A stretch of DNA of 64,000 nucleotides from assembly GCA_027605045.1 (NCBI GenBank), contig JAQFWX010000012.1, positions 632,930 to 696,929 of the forward strand, in the 5' to 3' direction. A program made the position numbers and the translations under genes. Shown here one piece after another: positions 1-11,229 of the stretch; positions within the stretch are counted from its first letter, which is position 1; each line of letters begins with the position of its first letter. The DNA comes from Phallus indusiatus (lineage: Eukaryota; Basidiomycota; Agaricomycetes; Phallales; Phallaceae). The notes under the pieces are model-generated. The model did not search any database. It saw only the letters and a list, made by a program, of their open reading frames with translations, and was not told the origin of the DNA.

Positions 1-73
1 CATCATCTTCCACTTCCTCAAGAACATCGGCAGAATCGATGAATGCAGCTGAATTCTCCTCGTCTTGGTGCAT
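1..73 (-). CDS. 5' end of an unidentified gene, cut by the window edge
   Basis: Reading the minus strand from an ATG at 73 gives 24 open codons to the window edge, beginning MHQDEENSAAFID and continuing as an acidic stretch (DVLEEVEDD). An acidic, Ser/Ala-containing start like this is common in fungal nuclear or ribosome-assembly proteins such as Sqt1/AAMP, but 24 residues are too few to name it, so that is only a guess. It is transcribed away from the nucleoporin gene, whose ATG lies 204 bp away, which fits a shared divergent promoter. Confidence 0.4.
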   Translation of the reverse strand, partial: MHQDEENSAAFIDSADVLEEVEDD

Positions 74-277
74 GGCTTGGTATTTTATTATATCGATATC
101 AAAAAAAATCTAAAATCTATAATGTCAATGATAACGGCGAGGGCCGACTAGAGCGGCAAAGACCGAAAGTGATTGGTAAAGCAAAAAGATTCCCACGGGT
201 CGTCTACATTGTAGCTATGGCTGAGTTTCAAAAGTGCGAGCAGCTGTGGCAGCACTCGCTCACATTCATCGTTCACA

Positions 278-3200
278 ATGTCTTCCATTTTTGGCTCATT
301 TGGGCAGAATAACCAACAGCAGCAGCAGCAACCTCAGCAACAGGCAAGTGCCTTTGGGCAGACACCAAATGCCTTTGGCAGTGGCGCAGGTACAATTTAA
401 TATCTCGGGTGGAATTTTGTAATAGGTCCTTACGCCTTTGCTTTCAGGTTTTGCGGGTTTTGGCCAGAATCAACAACAACAGCAGCCACAGCAGCAACCC
501 CAAGTTAATCCAATGTTTGGAAATCTAGCTGTTTCCAATTCTGCTACGCCTGGTACAAGTGGTTTTGGTATGTCTCGACGCGGCGCGTCTTCTTGTTACT
601 TCCCGTCTTAAAACTCACGATCGCATAGGCGCGTTTGGAAACCCTCCAGCAAACAATACAGCATTTGGCTCTCGACCTGCGTTTGGTTCTACAGGAACTT
701 CAGCATTCGGTCAGCCCTCCACTTTCGGTGCCAACACTGGAGGCAGCATCTTTGGGACAGGTTTCGGATCGACGAGTACTCCCGGTACTTCAGCCTTCGG
801 TCAACCTCCCCAGCCCCAACAACAGAGCGCATTTGGAAGCAGCACTAGTGCTCCCGCTAGTAATGTTTTCGGCAAGCCTTCTGGCTTCGGTTGTAAGTTC
901 ATCTGACCACCTTTCTCATACTGATACGCGTTCATCTCACAAGCATCCTCTTTTTAGCCACTGCCATCGCTCCTACGACTGCTTCACCTGTTCCAGCTAC
1001 AGGCACAGCGAATCCACCATTTCAAGAAGTTCAGGAACGTGATCCTACAAGCGCAAGCAGTACCAGCATGCTTCGCTTCCAATCTATAACTGCCATGGCA
1101 GAATATCGGAATGCATCTTTTGAGGTGGGTAGCTTTTTTGTTTGATTCGAATGCTGATTAACTCATTATCCTCTCATAGGAACTTCGTGTTCAAGATTAT
1201 CTTCAGGGACGGAAAGTGGCCAGTTCAACGAGTGCTTTCGGCACCACGACGGGAACTTCCGCATTTGGTCAGCCCCCTCAGTCTTCGACGAACCTGTTTG
1301 CACAACCGTCAACTGCAACCAATGCATTTGGTCAACCACAAGCCAGCACAAGTTTTGGTTCATTTGGACAAAACCAACAACAGCAGCAACAACAGCAACA
1401 ACCTCAGCAAAGTGCGTTCGGCGCCTTCGGACAAACTCAACAACAACCCCAGCCAGCAGCTACTGGGTTTGGCGCGTTTGGTCAGCAGACGCAACAACCA
1501 TCTACTTCAGGTTTTGGTGCATTCGGTCAGCAGAATCAACAACAACCTTCGAATACGTTTGGAGCTTTCGGTCAACAAAATAAAGGTTTTGGTACCTTTG
1601 GGAGTCAACCCGCTCAATCCAATCCAAGTCCTTTTTCTGCATTCGGGTCTAGTACGAACACTGCGGCACCATCTGCTTTTGCTCAGCCTCAACAACCTCA
1701 ACAGCAATCAGGTTTTGGAGCATTCGGTCAAAACAATACACAACAACAAAGCGCATTTGCAAAGCCTAGTATATTCGGTACCCAGCCCTCTACCAGTGTA
1801 TTTGGTGCTCCCGCCAATTCTCAGCAGCAGCAGCAGCCTCAAACGAGTATATTCGGGGCACCCTCTACCACGGCTCAGCAGCCTACTCAACCTGGGTTGT
1901 TCGGTGGTGCGACAACGCAACAACCGTCTGGTAAGTCTTACAGAATCTTTTAAATTCATGCGTTTCAATTCATATTCGCCTTCAGCATTTGGTCAACCTC
2001 AGCAACCTACTCAACAAACATCTGTCTTCGGGTCGCAGCCAACGACTGGTGGAGGACTGTTCGGAAACACAAATCAAGCCCAACAGCAAAATCAACAACA
2101 ACCTTCTACCGGTTTCAGCTCGCTTTTTTCCAAGCCAGCTGGGACATCCATCTTCGGTACCCCTGCTACCAACCAACAATCTACGGGTCAACAACCCCCA
2201 CAGAATCCCAACCCAAGCAATCCTTTATTCAGTGGTGGTGGGGGTTTGTTTGGTAATGTCAATAATAACCAGCCTGCTCCCTCCACGACGGGAGGTGGAC
2301 TTTTCGGTTCGACCAATACTGGCGCCACTAATACTTGGGGAGCCAAGCCCGCTACGTCCACTACACCATTTGGTTCCTCCGGAGGGCTTTTCGGAAACCT
2401 AAATCAAGGGGCTCAGCAGACCCAACCTGCTGGTACAGGTTTATTCGGAAGTGTTACCCAACAACCTCAGCAACCTTCTGGGGGGCTATTTGGTTCATCT
2501 GCTCTTAACAATTCCACTCAGCAACAACCACAACAGCAGCAACAACAACAATTCCCTCTCACCGCGTCGATTGATCAGCCTTTACCTGCTGGTTTGCCAA
2601 CTCTACCTCCATTGGCAGCTAGCATTACCCTCGATAAAAAGAAAAGCAATATTTTCGCAGACATCGCTTTGCGAACTTCCCCTCGACTATCGTTGCATTA
2701 TAAACCTCCATCTCCAGGTCCTAAAGCAAGATCTTTGACCTCGTCTTCAACCAATAGATGGCAGATACCATATTCCTCTTCTACCCAAGGCTCGCCGAAT
2801 AAGTTATTACCCTTCTCTGAAAGCAAAAGTTTGATTACTCCGGAGGCGTTTGCTAGTCCTGGCAGTTTGCAACTTATCAATGGCACTAGACATAGTGTGA
2901 AGAAGTTGGTTTTGGATAAACGTGCGGAGAAAGATGATGTCGTGCGATTGCGGCCGAATAATAGCACCTCGGATGGTAAGGTTCAGTTCAACCCTGCCTT
3001 GGAAGCTATGGCTCGAGCGAAAGATAATGATCCCACCATTTCCGTCTCACCCGCGAGGGCGCAACCTTCCGTTGTCACCCCGGGGGTCTCACCAGAAAAG
3101 GCTGCGCCGAACGGTAAAGTCCCCGCTGTCCCTCTCGATCCTCAAGAAGGCGAATATTGGTGTCTACCCACGGTTGCTGATCTTCAGCAACTTTCATACC

Positions 3201-3580
3201 ACGAGCTGCAAGCTGTCAAAGATTTCACCGTCGGTCGAGTAGGATATGGTACCATTCAATTCCAGAATCCAGTAGATTTGACTACGGTCCCGTCGATTGC
3301 GGATATCCCCGGGAAGATTATTACTTTTGAACATATGGAGTGTACGTTATACACTGATGAACGGTTGCGACCACCTCCGGGTGAAGGTTTGAACGTTCCT
3401 GCGCGGATTAAACTTGATCGATGCTGGGCCCTTGACAAGAGTACCCGTGAACCAATTAAGGATCCGGAAAATCCCAAATACCAGCAACGTCTTAGGAAAA
3501 TGCAAAATCAAGAGGGTACTGAATTTGTGAATTTTGATAAAGAGTCGGGTGTTTGGGAGTTCCTTGTGCAAGAGTTTTGA
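278..3580 (+). CDS. NUP98: Nup98/Nup116-type FG nucleoporin with GLEBS motif and C-terminal APD-fold domain
   Basis: Central-channel nucleoporin of the nuclear pore complex: the FG/GLFG repeats bind transport receptors, the GLEBS motif binds the mRNA-export factor Gle2/Rae1, and the C-terminal domain anchors the protein to the scaffold. The exons join as 278..389, 448..567, 629..892, 958..1124, 1180..1930 and 1986..3580, giving 1,002 aa in consistent phase. Residues 1-165 are FG repeats rich in Gln. A GLEBS-like segment (about 185-230) shows FQSITAMAEYRN and EELRVQDYLQGRK. Long Q/N-rich AFG, FGxFG and GLFG repeats follow. The last ~150 residues match the Nup98 autoproteolytic-fold domain (EGEYWCLPTVADL, VGRVGYGTIQF, LDRCWALDKST). 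The protein stops at VQEF, exactly where Nup98-Nup96 precursors would be cleaved after HF, so no Nup96 half is fused. The Gln codons form CAA/CAG runs. Confidence 0.93.
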
Positions 3581-3743
3581 TGTTATTTTTGTATAATTTT
3601 TTTCGCTCTGTTCATGTCACAATAATGCGCAATTGCGTTCCTTTAAGGCAGTCATATTGTTGTGTTGCATTGCACTTTCTCTCGTGTTGTTAGGTTAGTT
3701 TAGGATACTTTAGGTACTTCAATATATCATTGCAATTTTTATG

Positions 3744-6700
3744 TTACACGAGTTTGTTGTTTAAAGTACGAGATTCCTTTAGTGCAACTAGTTGTTTCTC
3801 TATCACCTCCAGGGGCACAACTTCCGACCTCGCCTTGGTGCCAACATCATCCCGGTTTCGTACATTGACGGAACGGGAATCATATTCGTCTTGACCGACA
3901 ACTGTAAGAAAAAAATGAGAACGCGTGAAAAGGGCAGCCAACTGAGGTAGAGCAAATTTACCGAAGATGAAATTGTATTGTGCAATTTCTCCATTTCGAA
4001 TCTTCTTGGGTAGTGTGTTCTCGCCATTGTCGACGTCCGCCCAAAGGCCCAGTTGAGTAAGACGAGCCCCTATTTCTGACGCATATTCTTTCTAGAAAGG
4101 GTGTAACTCAAAAAATCTGTGTATAAAGAAAATGAGGGTACGAACAAACGGAGCAGCAACAGGTATGATTAAGATTTGGCGTGGTGATAACCAAAAGGGC
4201 CTTCAGGAATGATTCAGTAGAGCCGAAAAAAAATCCTGATTTCGAGAATGTTTTCTTTACCATTTTCCTCCGAAATGTTCCGTGATTATACCAATGAAAC
4301 GCTCCAAGCTTCCCAGTATAGCACGGTGGATCATGACGGGTCGATTAGGTGGTCTATCAACAGCGTCGTGGTCTTCAGCACTACGATATTTCAAGTTGAA
4401 TCTAATGGGAAGCTGGAAGTCAAGTTGAATTGTGGCACATTGGAAGGAGCGTCGAAGTGCGTCTTTGATCTTGATGTCGATCTTAGGACCGTAAAAGGCG
4501 CCATCTCCTTCGTTCAGGGTCCATTTGCCAGGATGGAATTTCTCCAGGGCTTCGGATAGTTGCTGCAAGTGCATCAGTACCACACAGTTGTTATGAAGAA
4601 ACGCCAAAATTTGCCTTCTCTGCATCATTCCAAGTTTCAATTTCCCCTAGGTATTTTTCTGGACGAGTGGACAGCATAAGCTGAAATTCGAACCCGAATA
4701 TACCATATATGTGTTGTAAGAAATCAAACAAGCCTTCAATCTCTTCTTTGATCTGTAGGAAGTGGGCGTAAATAAGTGTGAGTTGATGAGGAAAGCTGCG
4801 ATGTGTATACCTGCTGAGGAGTGCAGAAAATGTGTGTATCATCCTGAACGAATCGTCGGACACGAGTCAATCCAGTTAAAGCCCCTGAAGCCTCATTACG
4901 ATGCAAAACGCCAAATTCTGCCATACGAATGGGCAACTCTTTGTAGCTGCGATCGCGACTATCAAAAATAAGACAATGACCGGGACAGTTCATAGGCTTA
5001 AGACCGAATTTCTCCTTGTCAACATCGAGGACGAACATGTCGTCTTTGTAATTTTGCCAATGACCAGAAGTTTCCCACAACTTGCTGTTTAACATGTTGG
5101 GAGAGATAACTGGGAGAAAGCACATTGAAAGCGAGAAGGCGGAAATTCAGAGACTCCATACCTTCTTGGTAGTCGCGTTTACGATATTCCGACTTGAAAA
5201 CCAAAAATAATTTCCTTCATCTAAATCGGTGGAAAATTAAGAATGCACTAACCCGCATAAGTTCCATCAGAGCATTGTAAATTCGGGTACCATGAGGTAG
5301 GAAGAATCCGCTTCCTGGACTCAGCTCGTGGAAGAAGAACAACTCCTGGTCCTAAAAAACTCATTAGCTGTTATTCGTCGCGGTATATTCGACACTGAAT
5401 ACTTTTCCAATTTTGCGGTGATCACGTTTAGAGGCTTCTTCAAGGAATGTTTTGTATTCTGTCAGCTGCTTCGTATCGGGGAATGAGATCCCATAGACGC
5501 GCTGTAAAGAGTCATTACTTTGATCGCCCAGGAAATAAGAAGCTGAAGACTATGGAGTATGTCAAAATGACAGTCGTTAAAGACGAAGGTAGGATATTTG
5601 CCTTTAGAACGGTCATCGCCTTGATACGCCCAGTGTGGGGGACATGCGGGCCCACACAGAGATCAACCATTGGTCCGCATCTATACACGGTAGTGGAGGT
5701 GCCGTCTGGGATTTTATTTTGAATAAGATGCACTTTGTATTTATTATACTGTCAAGGTCGAGGTTAGAGTAGGAAATCCTGAAGAAAAAAAGGTCTGGTC
5801 CTACGCGGAACATCTCTAACAGAGTCTCTTTTGGCAATACTAATCTTTCGAATTTCTGCTTTTCCTTGATGACGACTTTGCTGAGATCTTCCAAGGGTCG
5901 AATGTCAGACTCTAGGATATTTCTGTCTGTCTGTCCCATTCCCATTTCATAGTAGAAGCCGTCGTCAGTCGGAGGACCGATGCAAAGATGACAGCCAAAA
6001 CGCCTTTCAGCGGCTTCCCCCAGAATGTGAGCAGATGAATGCCAAAAGACACGCTTGCCTTGAAAAGGGAAACGTAAGATTTAAGGTTGATTGGCAAGAT
6101 TCTATACACACCTTCGTCACTTTCGAAATCGATGAGCTCTAGTTTACACGATCCTTCTAGCGGACGTTCTAAATCCCATAACTGACCGTTGACCTAGAGT
6201 GATCGTCAAATCTGTTGTGAGCGCAGGGAGCAATTAAACGTACTTTGGCAATGACCATGCGGTCTATAAATGACTTGGAAATTTCTCTTGCAATATCCAT
6301 TGGACTCGTTTCCCAAGTCATTCCCTTTTTAATCGATCCATCGCGCATGGTAATTTCAATCTCCTGACGGGGTTGATCTACGCTAACAATCAGAGAGAAA
6401 TCAAACTGAAACGATAAACATGCTTTTTACTTTGAATGAACGCGTCATATTCTGCTTTTGCTTTGTCGAAAATTTTGATACGGTGTTCGAAATAATCGGG
6501 AGGAGATGGTAGCTGCAAAATTTATCTCAAAGTTAATGGATTTCTTTAATCAATGAAAGATCGCACCTCTAAACCCCCCTCGCTTTTGCCGCCCTTCTCT
6601 TTCTTTCCCTTCTTGCTGGCAGCACCTTCATTTGTAGTCACAGCTTGGGCCGGCGCAGAGGGAGTTGCAGTAGAATGAACGGGATGAGCCGCTGAAGTGC

Positions 6701-6836
6701 TTGCCATCGCAGTAGGCAAGGTATAATATGATACTCTGGGTTGTAAACAGGAAAACTTGAGATAGCAGCGATTGGCACGATAGAACGAGTCAAGCACTCG
6801 TCCCGGTGTTCTCATGCACTGGCTGACACGAGTCAC
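3744..6836 (-). CDS. THS1: Threonyl-tRNA synthetase, probably dual-localised
   Basis: Class II synthetase that attaches Thr to tRNA-Thr using ATP. The fifteen exons, complement(3744..3901, 3962..4091, 4146..4200, 4261..4562, 4615..4752, 4811..5109, 5162..5192, 5253..5351, 5403..5549, 5602..5748, 5805..6058, 6112..6193, 6244..6377, 6431..6512, 6567..6836), sum to 775 codons plus stop. In order they encode a Lys/Ser-rich N-terminus, a TGS domain ([18 protein letters not shown]), the editing-like SAD domain with HxxxH ([17 protein letters not shown]), the catalytic core ([39 protein letters not shown]) and the anticodon-binding domain ([21 protein letters not shown]). Two introns (5550..5601 and 4563..4614) start with GC instead of GT. 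An upstream ATG at 6836 adds 43 mostly basic residues before a second in-frame ATG at 6707, which fits a mitochondrial leader and a cytosolic form of 732 aa. Confidence 0.95.
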
Positions 6837-6987
6837 AACTTACTACTTTGGATACTATAGGTTTAAACTTAGACGCCGGGCAGCAGCATATTTATGAAGC
6901 CTATGTATTCTTGGCATGCTATTAATGCCCTCTTTTATTGCCTATGCGGAGCATAACATAAATGACATGGATGCAGTATGTGCTAGA

Positions 6988-7632
6988 TTAGTAGACATAT
7001 CCCAAAATTTTTCCACCAACGTTTTTCCGTCTCGCCTCTTCGTGGTCTAAGATACCGGAAGATGTGGTCTTCGGAAATAAAAAGTGGTTGACCATTAAAA
7101 ATCTGGTCTGTATAATGACATCGCGGAGAGATAGCTCACCAAGATGATATAACCGAACCCACGAGAAGGGAGGAGCAAGTTGACCCACTTCTCAAGCTGG
7201 CCTACTTGGACGTTATACCGGGGCGATATTACGGCTGCTTTGTTGAGACGTCCGTTAAGTTGAACTACAATTTTTCCGGCACGGTGATCATCGATGATTT
7301 CGAATTCACCAATATAACCTGTGAAGTGAATCTCAATATTTTTTATCAATGAGAAAGAGACTGGGTTTTCTAACGCACCGTGTCTTTGCATTACTGACAA
7401 AAACTTGACAACGACCTTCGATGACGGCCGAACAAGAACTTGCCGTTTACCACGACGTTCAGCGTTGACCAAGCTGTTCTAATAATTGGGACGTCAAGTT
7501 GATCAAAATTACTCTGAAGCAAAATTTGGCAGAGCAGGCACATACAAGGCAATCATTCTTCACAAATCAAGATTAAACGTGTTGTTCAACAAATAAAATA
7601 CGAGCACTTACGAGCACCGATGTTCGAACCAT
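6988..7632 (-). CDS. RPS22: 40S ribosomal protein uS8 (S15a/S22)
   Basis: Core protein of the small ribosomal subunit, bound to the 18S rRNA central domain. The exons complement(6988..7068, 7140..7318, 7379..7478, 7546..7557, 7612..7632) give 130 aa, the usual eukaryotic length. Motifs include [58 protein letters not shown] and the ending [18 protein letters not shown]. The second coding exon is only 12 nt (Asn-Asp-Cys-Leu) and is needed to keep the family length between MVRTSVL and [10 protein letters not shown]. The gene diverges from eS17, with 199 bp between the two start codons, so the two small-subunit genes probably share a promoter. Confidence 0.95.
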
Positions 7633-7831
7633 GCTGAGTTATTATTTTTGAGGGTAATCTTCTGTACCACGGAATTGTACTGGAGCGACGTACGTTGACG
7701 GGAAAGTATGTGGGCGCTAAAACTGTGTTACGTAAACTTTACAGTTGCTCGTTCACAGTTTGTCTCCGCTTCGAATTGACAAAGCACGCATTATCGTCCT
7801 CCTAGACTAACCTTCCACAGCAGCAGCAACA
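7633..7831. promoter_or_regulatory. Shared divergent promoter of uS8 and eS17
   Basis: The 199 bp between the start codons of two divergent 40S ribosomal protein genes must hold both promoters and both 5' leaders. It contains pyrimidine-rich stretches and the near-palindrome gacgtacgttgacg near 7687-7700, but no clear TATA box. The assignment comes from gene layout; no factor site was identified with confidence. Confidence 0.5.
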
Positions 7832-8517
7832 ATGGTATGTTAAAAATTGCATCTTTACGCAAGTAATATCTGGCTTTAACTCTTTGAAAGGGCCGAGTTC
7901 GCACAAAGACCACCAAGAGAGCTTCCCGTGTTCTCATCGAAAAATAGTGAGCATTGATTAACTGTCCTATACACAACAAGTTCAATAACACCATGGTGAT
8001 AATCTAGCTATCCCCGTCTCACCCTCGACTTCCACACGAACAAGCGAATTATCGATGAAGTTGTGCGTTCGAAATTTTCCATTTTCATTCTTCGCAGATT
8101 GCTCATGAAGTTGGCGTTTGTTTAGGCTGTCGTTCCTTCGAAACGTTTACGCAACAAAGTCGCAGGCTTCACCACCCACTTGATGAAGCGTATTCAAAAA
8201 GGTCCCGTTCGCGGTATCTCCTTCAAATTACAAGAGGAAGAACGTGAACGTAAAGACAACTATGTCCCCGAAATCTCTGCCCTCGACACCAGCGCTGGTC
8301 TGGAGGTCGACAAAGAAACACAGGTACGACAACTTGTCCTGATTGTAATAATACTCCTTTTATTTAACGTTATTTCTAGGAATTGCTTCATCACTTGAAG
8401 TTCGATTCCATTCCAGTTACTGTAGTTGCGCCGACACCGGCTGTTCCTGCCTTCCAGTCTCGGGGCCCTCGAGGCGAAGGTCGCGGAGGAAAAACTGTAC
8501 CCGGATCTGGTCGATGA
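7832..8517 (+). CDS. RPS17: 40S ribosomal protein eS17
   Basis: Small-subunit ribosomal protein. The exons are 7832..7834, 7891..7946, 8008..8062, 8126..8323 and 8380..8517, 149 aa in total. The first coding exon is the ATG alone, immediately followed by the donor gtatgt. The second exon opens with [18 protein letters not shown], and joining it to the lone Met gives the MGRVRTKT start characteristic of the family. Later motifs are [52 protein letters not shown] and [16 protein letters not shown]. The C-terminus ends in a Gly/Arg-rich tail ([19 protein letters not shown]). Confidence 0.95.
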
Positions 8518-8892
8518 ATTTTACATCGTGCTGCTACCTGAGACTGGTTTGGTCAATGATATAAAACCGAGATTGTAGTTATGTCATATCAAGACCTATG
8601 CCTTATGAAAATTCATGCACTATGTAATATTTTCCGATAATTTAGTGTTTTGAATTAAAAATCAACTGCTTTTTTTCTGAGCGGATGAAATGTACGGGAG
8701 TTCGATGCTTAGTATGTACTTTAATGATAACAACAGCTGTTTGGCGCAAACGAAAGAGGAACTGTGTTCCCGATGCACTCAGCTCTTTAATATTTATGGG
8801 ACACCGAACTACAATCAAATTTCGGGAAATGAGTAAGCTCGCTGAGGATGCGAGGCCCGACGGGTACGAAATAGGTCACGTCTGGAACCTTC
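8518..8892. other. Intergenic region between eS17 and NCA2
   Basis: These 375 bp hold the 3' flank of eS17 and the promoter side of NCA2, both on the plus strand. An AT-rich stretch around 8575-8670 probably contains the eS17 polyadenylation region. A TCACGT core lies at about 8876, just before the NCA2 start. No other coding potential is convincing. Confidence 0.5.
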
Positions 8893-11001
8893 ATGTCGTC
8901 ATCGCCCATACCACCAACAAATCCATCGACAATAGAGAGACTACGTGAGCTTTGCATACGACTCGAAGCAGGACAAGATGTCGAGAACCAGGCCATCCAA
9001 TTCATAGAAGAAAACTTTACGCATGCAGAGGCTAGGGCTGACCCAGATCTTGAATACGAGGCCAACGCGCTGTTGTCCTTGTTGACAGCCAGGCTATACA
9101 CCCGCATTACGCACAGTTACCTGAATGAAGCGATGAAAACAGAAGACGAGGTATATTGGTGGTCATCTTTGGAACAATCTTCCAACTTGGATTTGGCGTG
9201 GTATTTACTTCAAAGTAAGCCTTTCTCCCTGTACCACTAGTACTATGTATCCTTCCGCTGACGTCCAAAGCAAGCCCTTCCGCACCGTCTCTGTCGATTA
9301 TCAACTGCTTTGCGCGAGAGGACCTCACATAGTACTGGTATTACCTTCTTAACAACATTCTTCCCGCACCTTTCGTTACGCAAGGTCCGATACTTGTCCC
9401 TGAGTCCATTTCAGCATCTCAGAAACGAGTGCTCAACCCATCGCGAGGCTCTTGAAATCCTACGTGATGATACGGCAGAGCGACTGGGGAAACTTGTCTC
9501 TCTTCGGTCTGCGTACAGTCAATCAAACTTGAGCTCCAGTCTCCCCACGATATTCTCAATTACAAGCGATAGATTCGCCCAAGAGGATAGCCCGCCAAAC
9601 GAAAAGTCTACATCAACATCCCAAATCTCGATTAAGGCGCAAGCGTTAGCTTATCTTTCCCAAAAACAAACGGCGCAGAAAACTATCTTCGTCTCTGTTT
9701 TTACGCCTCATTTAAGACCTTCCGTGTTGACACTTACATGGCCCAAATTCATTCTGGTGCCCTCAATCACCTTCTTCCTTTTTCGTTTGATTTACGCGCC
9801 GGGATCATCTACTACATCAACGTACACGATGCTCAAGACAACCTTCTTCCAGATACAGAGTACGGCGATCGGGTTCTGGAGGAATTACCTTCTCGAGCCA
9901 CTACGTGAAATCCTCGATACTATGAGGACGGGCGAAAATGAGTCAACTCGACTTGTAAATCCGCACGGGGTACAGGCTGACATTGATGTAAGTCTGAGCT
10001 GGTGCATAAAGAGACAATACTGACAGGACAATGTAGTCCCTTCACCGCATGGCCATCTCATTAACGCAAGATAAATACGGGGGTCCGTCTTATTCCCCAC
10101 AAGCAAAAACGTCGGCTCTGGATGAATTAACAGCTCAGATATTATCCGGCGACCTTACTCCAGTTCTCAAAATATATGAAAACGACCTTCGGTCTCCTTT
10201 TCGGTCCGCTTTAACAGGGTCTCTCATTCGGTCTTTGTTAGTACAAGTCCAAAGAATGAAGGTTGTTCAAAATTGTCTATCCTTGTTTACATAAGGACAG
10301 GAACTGAAATATCTCATGATCTAGGTCGATCTCTCGACGACGCTCCAATCTTTGGACAAGCTCTTGCACTCTCAAGCTTTAACATTTGCTCTTGTTGGTG
10401 TTGCGCCATCACTCGTCATAACATATGCATTGATTTCGACCTTGCGTACGTTTATAATCGGTGCAAATCATCGAGCAAGATTTGGAGGGCGCGGCACTAG
10501 GAGAGGAGTCTGGAGTGTTATGCGGTACGTCTGAATGAAATTGCCCTTCATTAGCTGCTGAACGATTATCACTGTAGGCGGATTGAAAGAATTCTTCTCT
10601 ATTCTGCAACCCTGCCGCCAACCAGTTCTCAAAATTCTCAAGACACAACGGAAGTAGTCCACGATTCACAAAACGCCCTTCCTCCTCTTTCTCAAGGACT
10701 TTTGCTCATCTCTCTCACACATTTGCGCACCTTTGCACATTCACATCTTCCTCATCACTCATCTCGAGGCTCAAAGACTCAGTCGGGCCAAACCGACAGA
10801 CAGTTTGGTTCTGTGTCTGCGGCTGATGCTCAAAAACACGGTCACAGTACCGAACAAAATATGCGCGCAGCTTTTCTTTCTGACGTGGATGATCTATCTA
10901 ATCCTATTCTTGGTCGCGATGCAAAGTTGAGAGTGGTGGATCGGATGTGGAGAAGCTGGGGGGTAATTTTAGGTTGGGGAGAAGTGGGCGGCGGTATTTG
11001 A
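8893..11001 (+). CDS. NCA2: NCA2-family mitochondrial protein (ATP synthase expression factor)
   Basis: NCA2 proteins are mitochondrial membrane proteins first described in yeast as needed, with Nca3, for correct expression of mitochondrially encoded ATP synthase subunits. The exons 8893..9214, 9275..9987, 10037..10261, 10325..10524 and 10578..11001 give 627 aa, close to the yeast length. The phases join to give LLQTLPHRLCRLSTALRE, SLSPFQHLRNECSTHREAL and EILRDDTAERLGKLVSLR. The family core follows: REILDTMRTGE, SLIRSLLVQVQRMKVDLST, LDKLLHSQALTFALVGVAPS leading into a hydrophobic segment (LVITYALIS), and the C-terminal GLLLISLTHLRTFAH and VDRMWRSWG. The N-terminal third is weakly conserved. 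The start is the first ATG of the open frame. Confidence 0.82.
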
Positions 11002-11157
11002 GATCTGAGCCCTGAGCTTTCGAAAACGTGAGCAATACACTCTCTTTGCAAGGTATATCGATGAAAAACCACCAAACGCAAGAACATCCAGTTCACACTT
11101 CTAAGTAGTTTTTCGAACGACGTCTCCGTTGTGTTGTGGGTAAGGTCTGCTGCTTAT

Positions 11158-11229
11158 CACTAGAGAGATTTCACGATTTCTCGGCAATATGAAATGTAAT
11201 TGAAATCCCGTATTTGTCATACGTTTCCG
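11158..11229 (+). repeat. Left 72-bp inverted repeat
   Basis: It begins cactagagagatttcacga and runs through tcggcaatatgaaatgtaat to tcatacgtttccg. It matches the reverse complement of 13929..14000 at 67 of 72 positions. This copy carries A or T at every mismatch (one G-to-A and four C-to-T relative to the right copy). Confidence 0.85.

Noticed and set aside
6378..6430. A third GC-AG intron in ThrRS
   Set aside because: An ordinary GT-AG intron of 53 bp (donor gtaaaa, acceptor gcgtag) joins [12 protein letters not shown] in phase, so GC use is unnecessary here.
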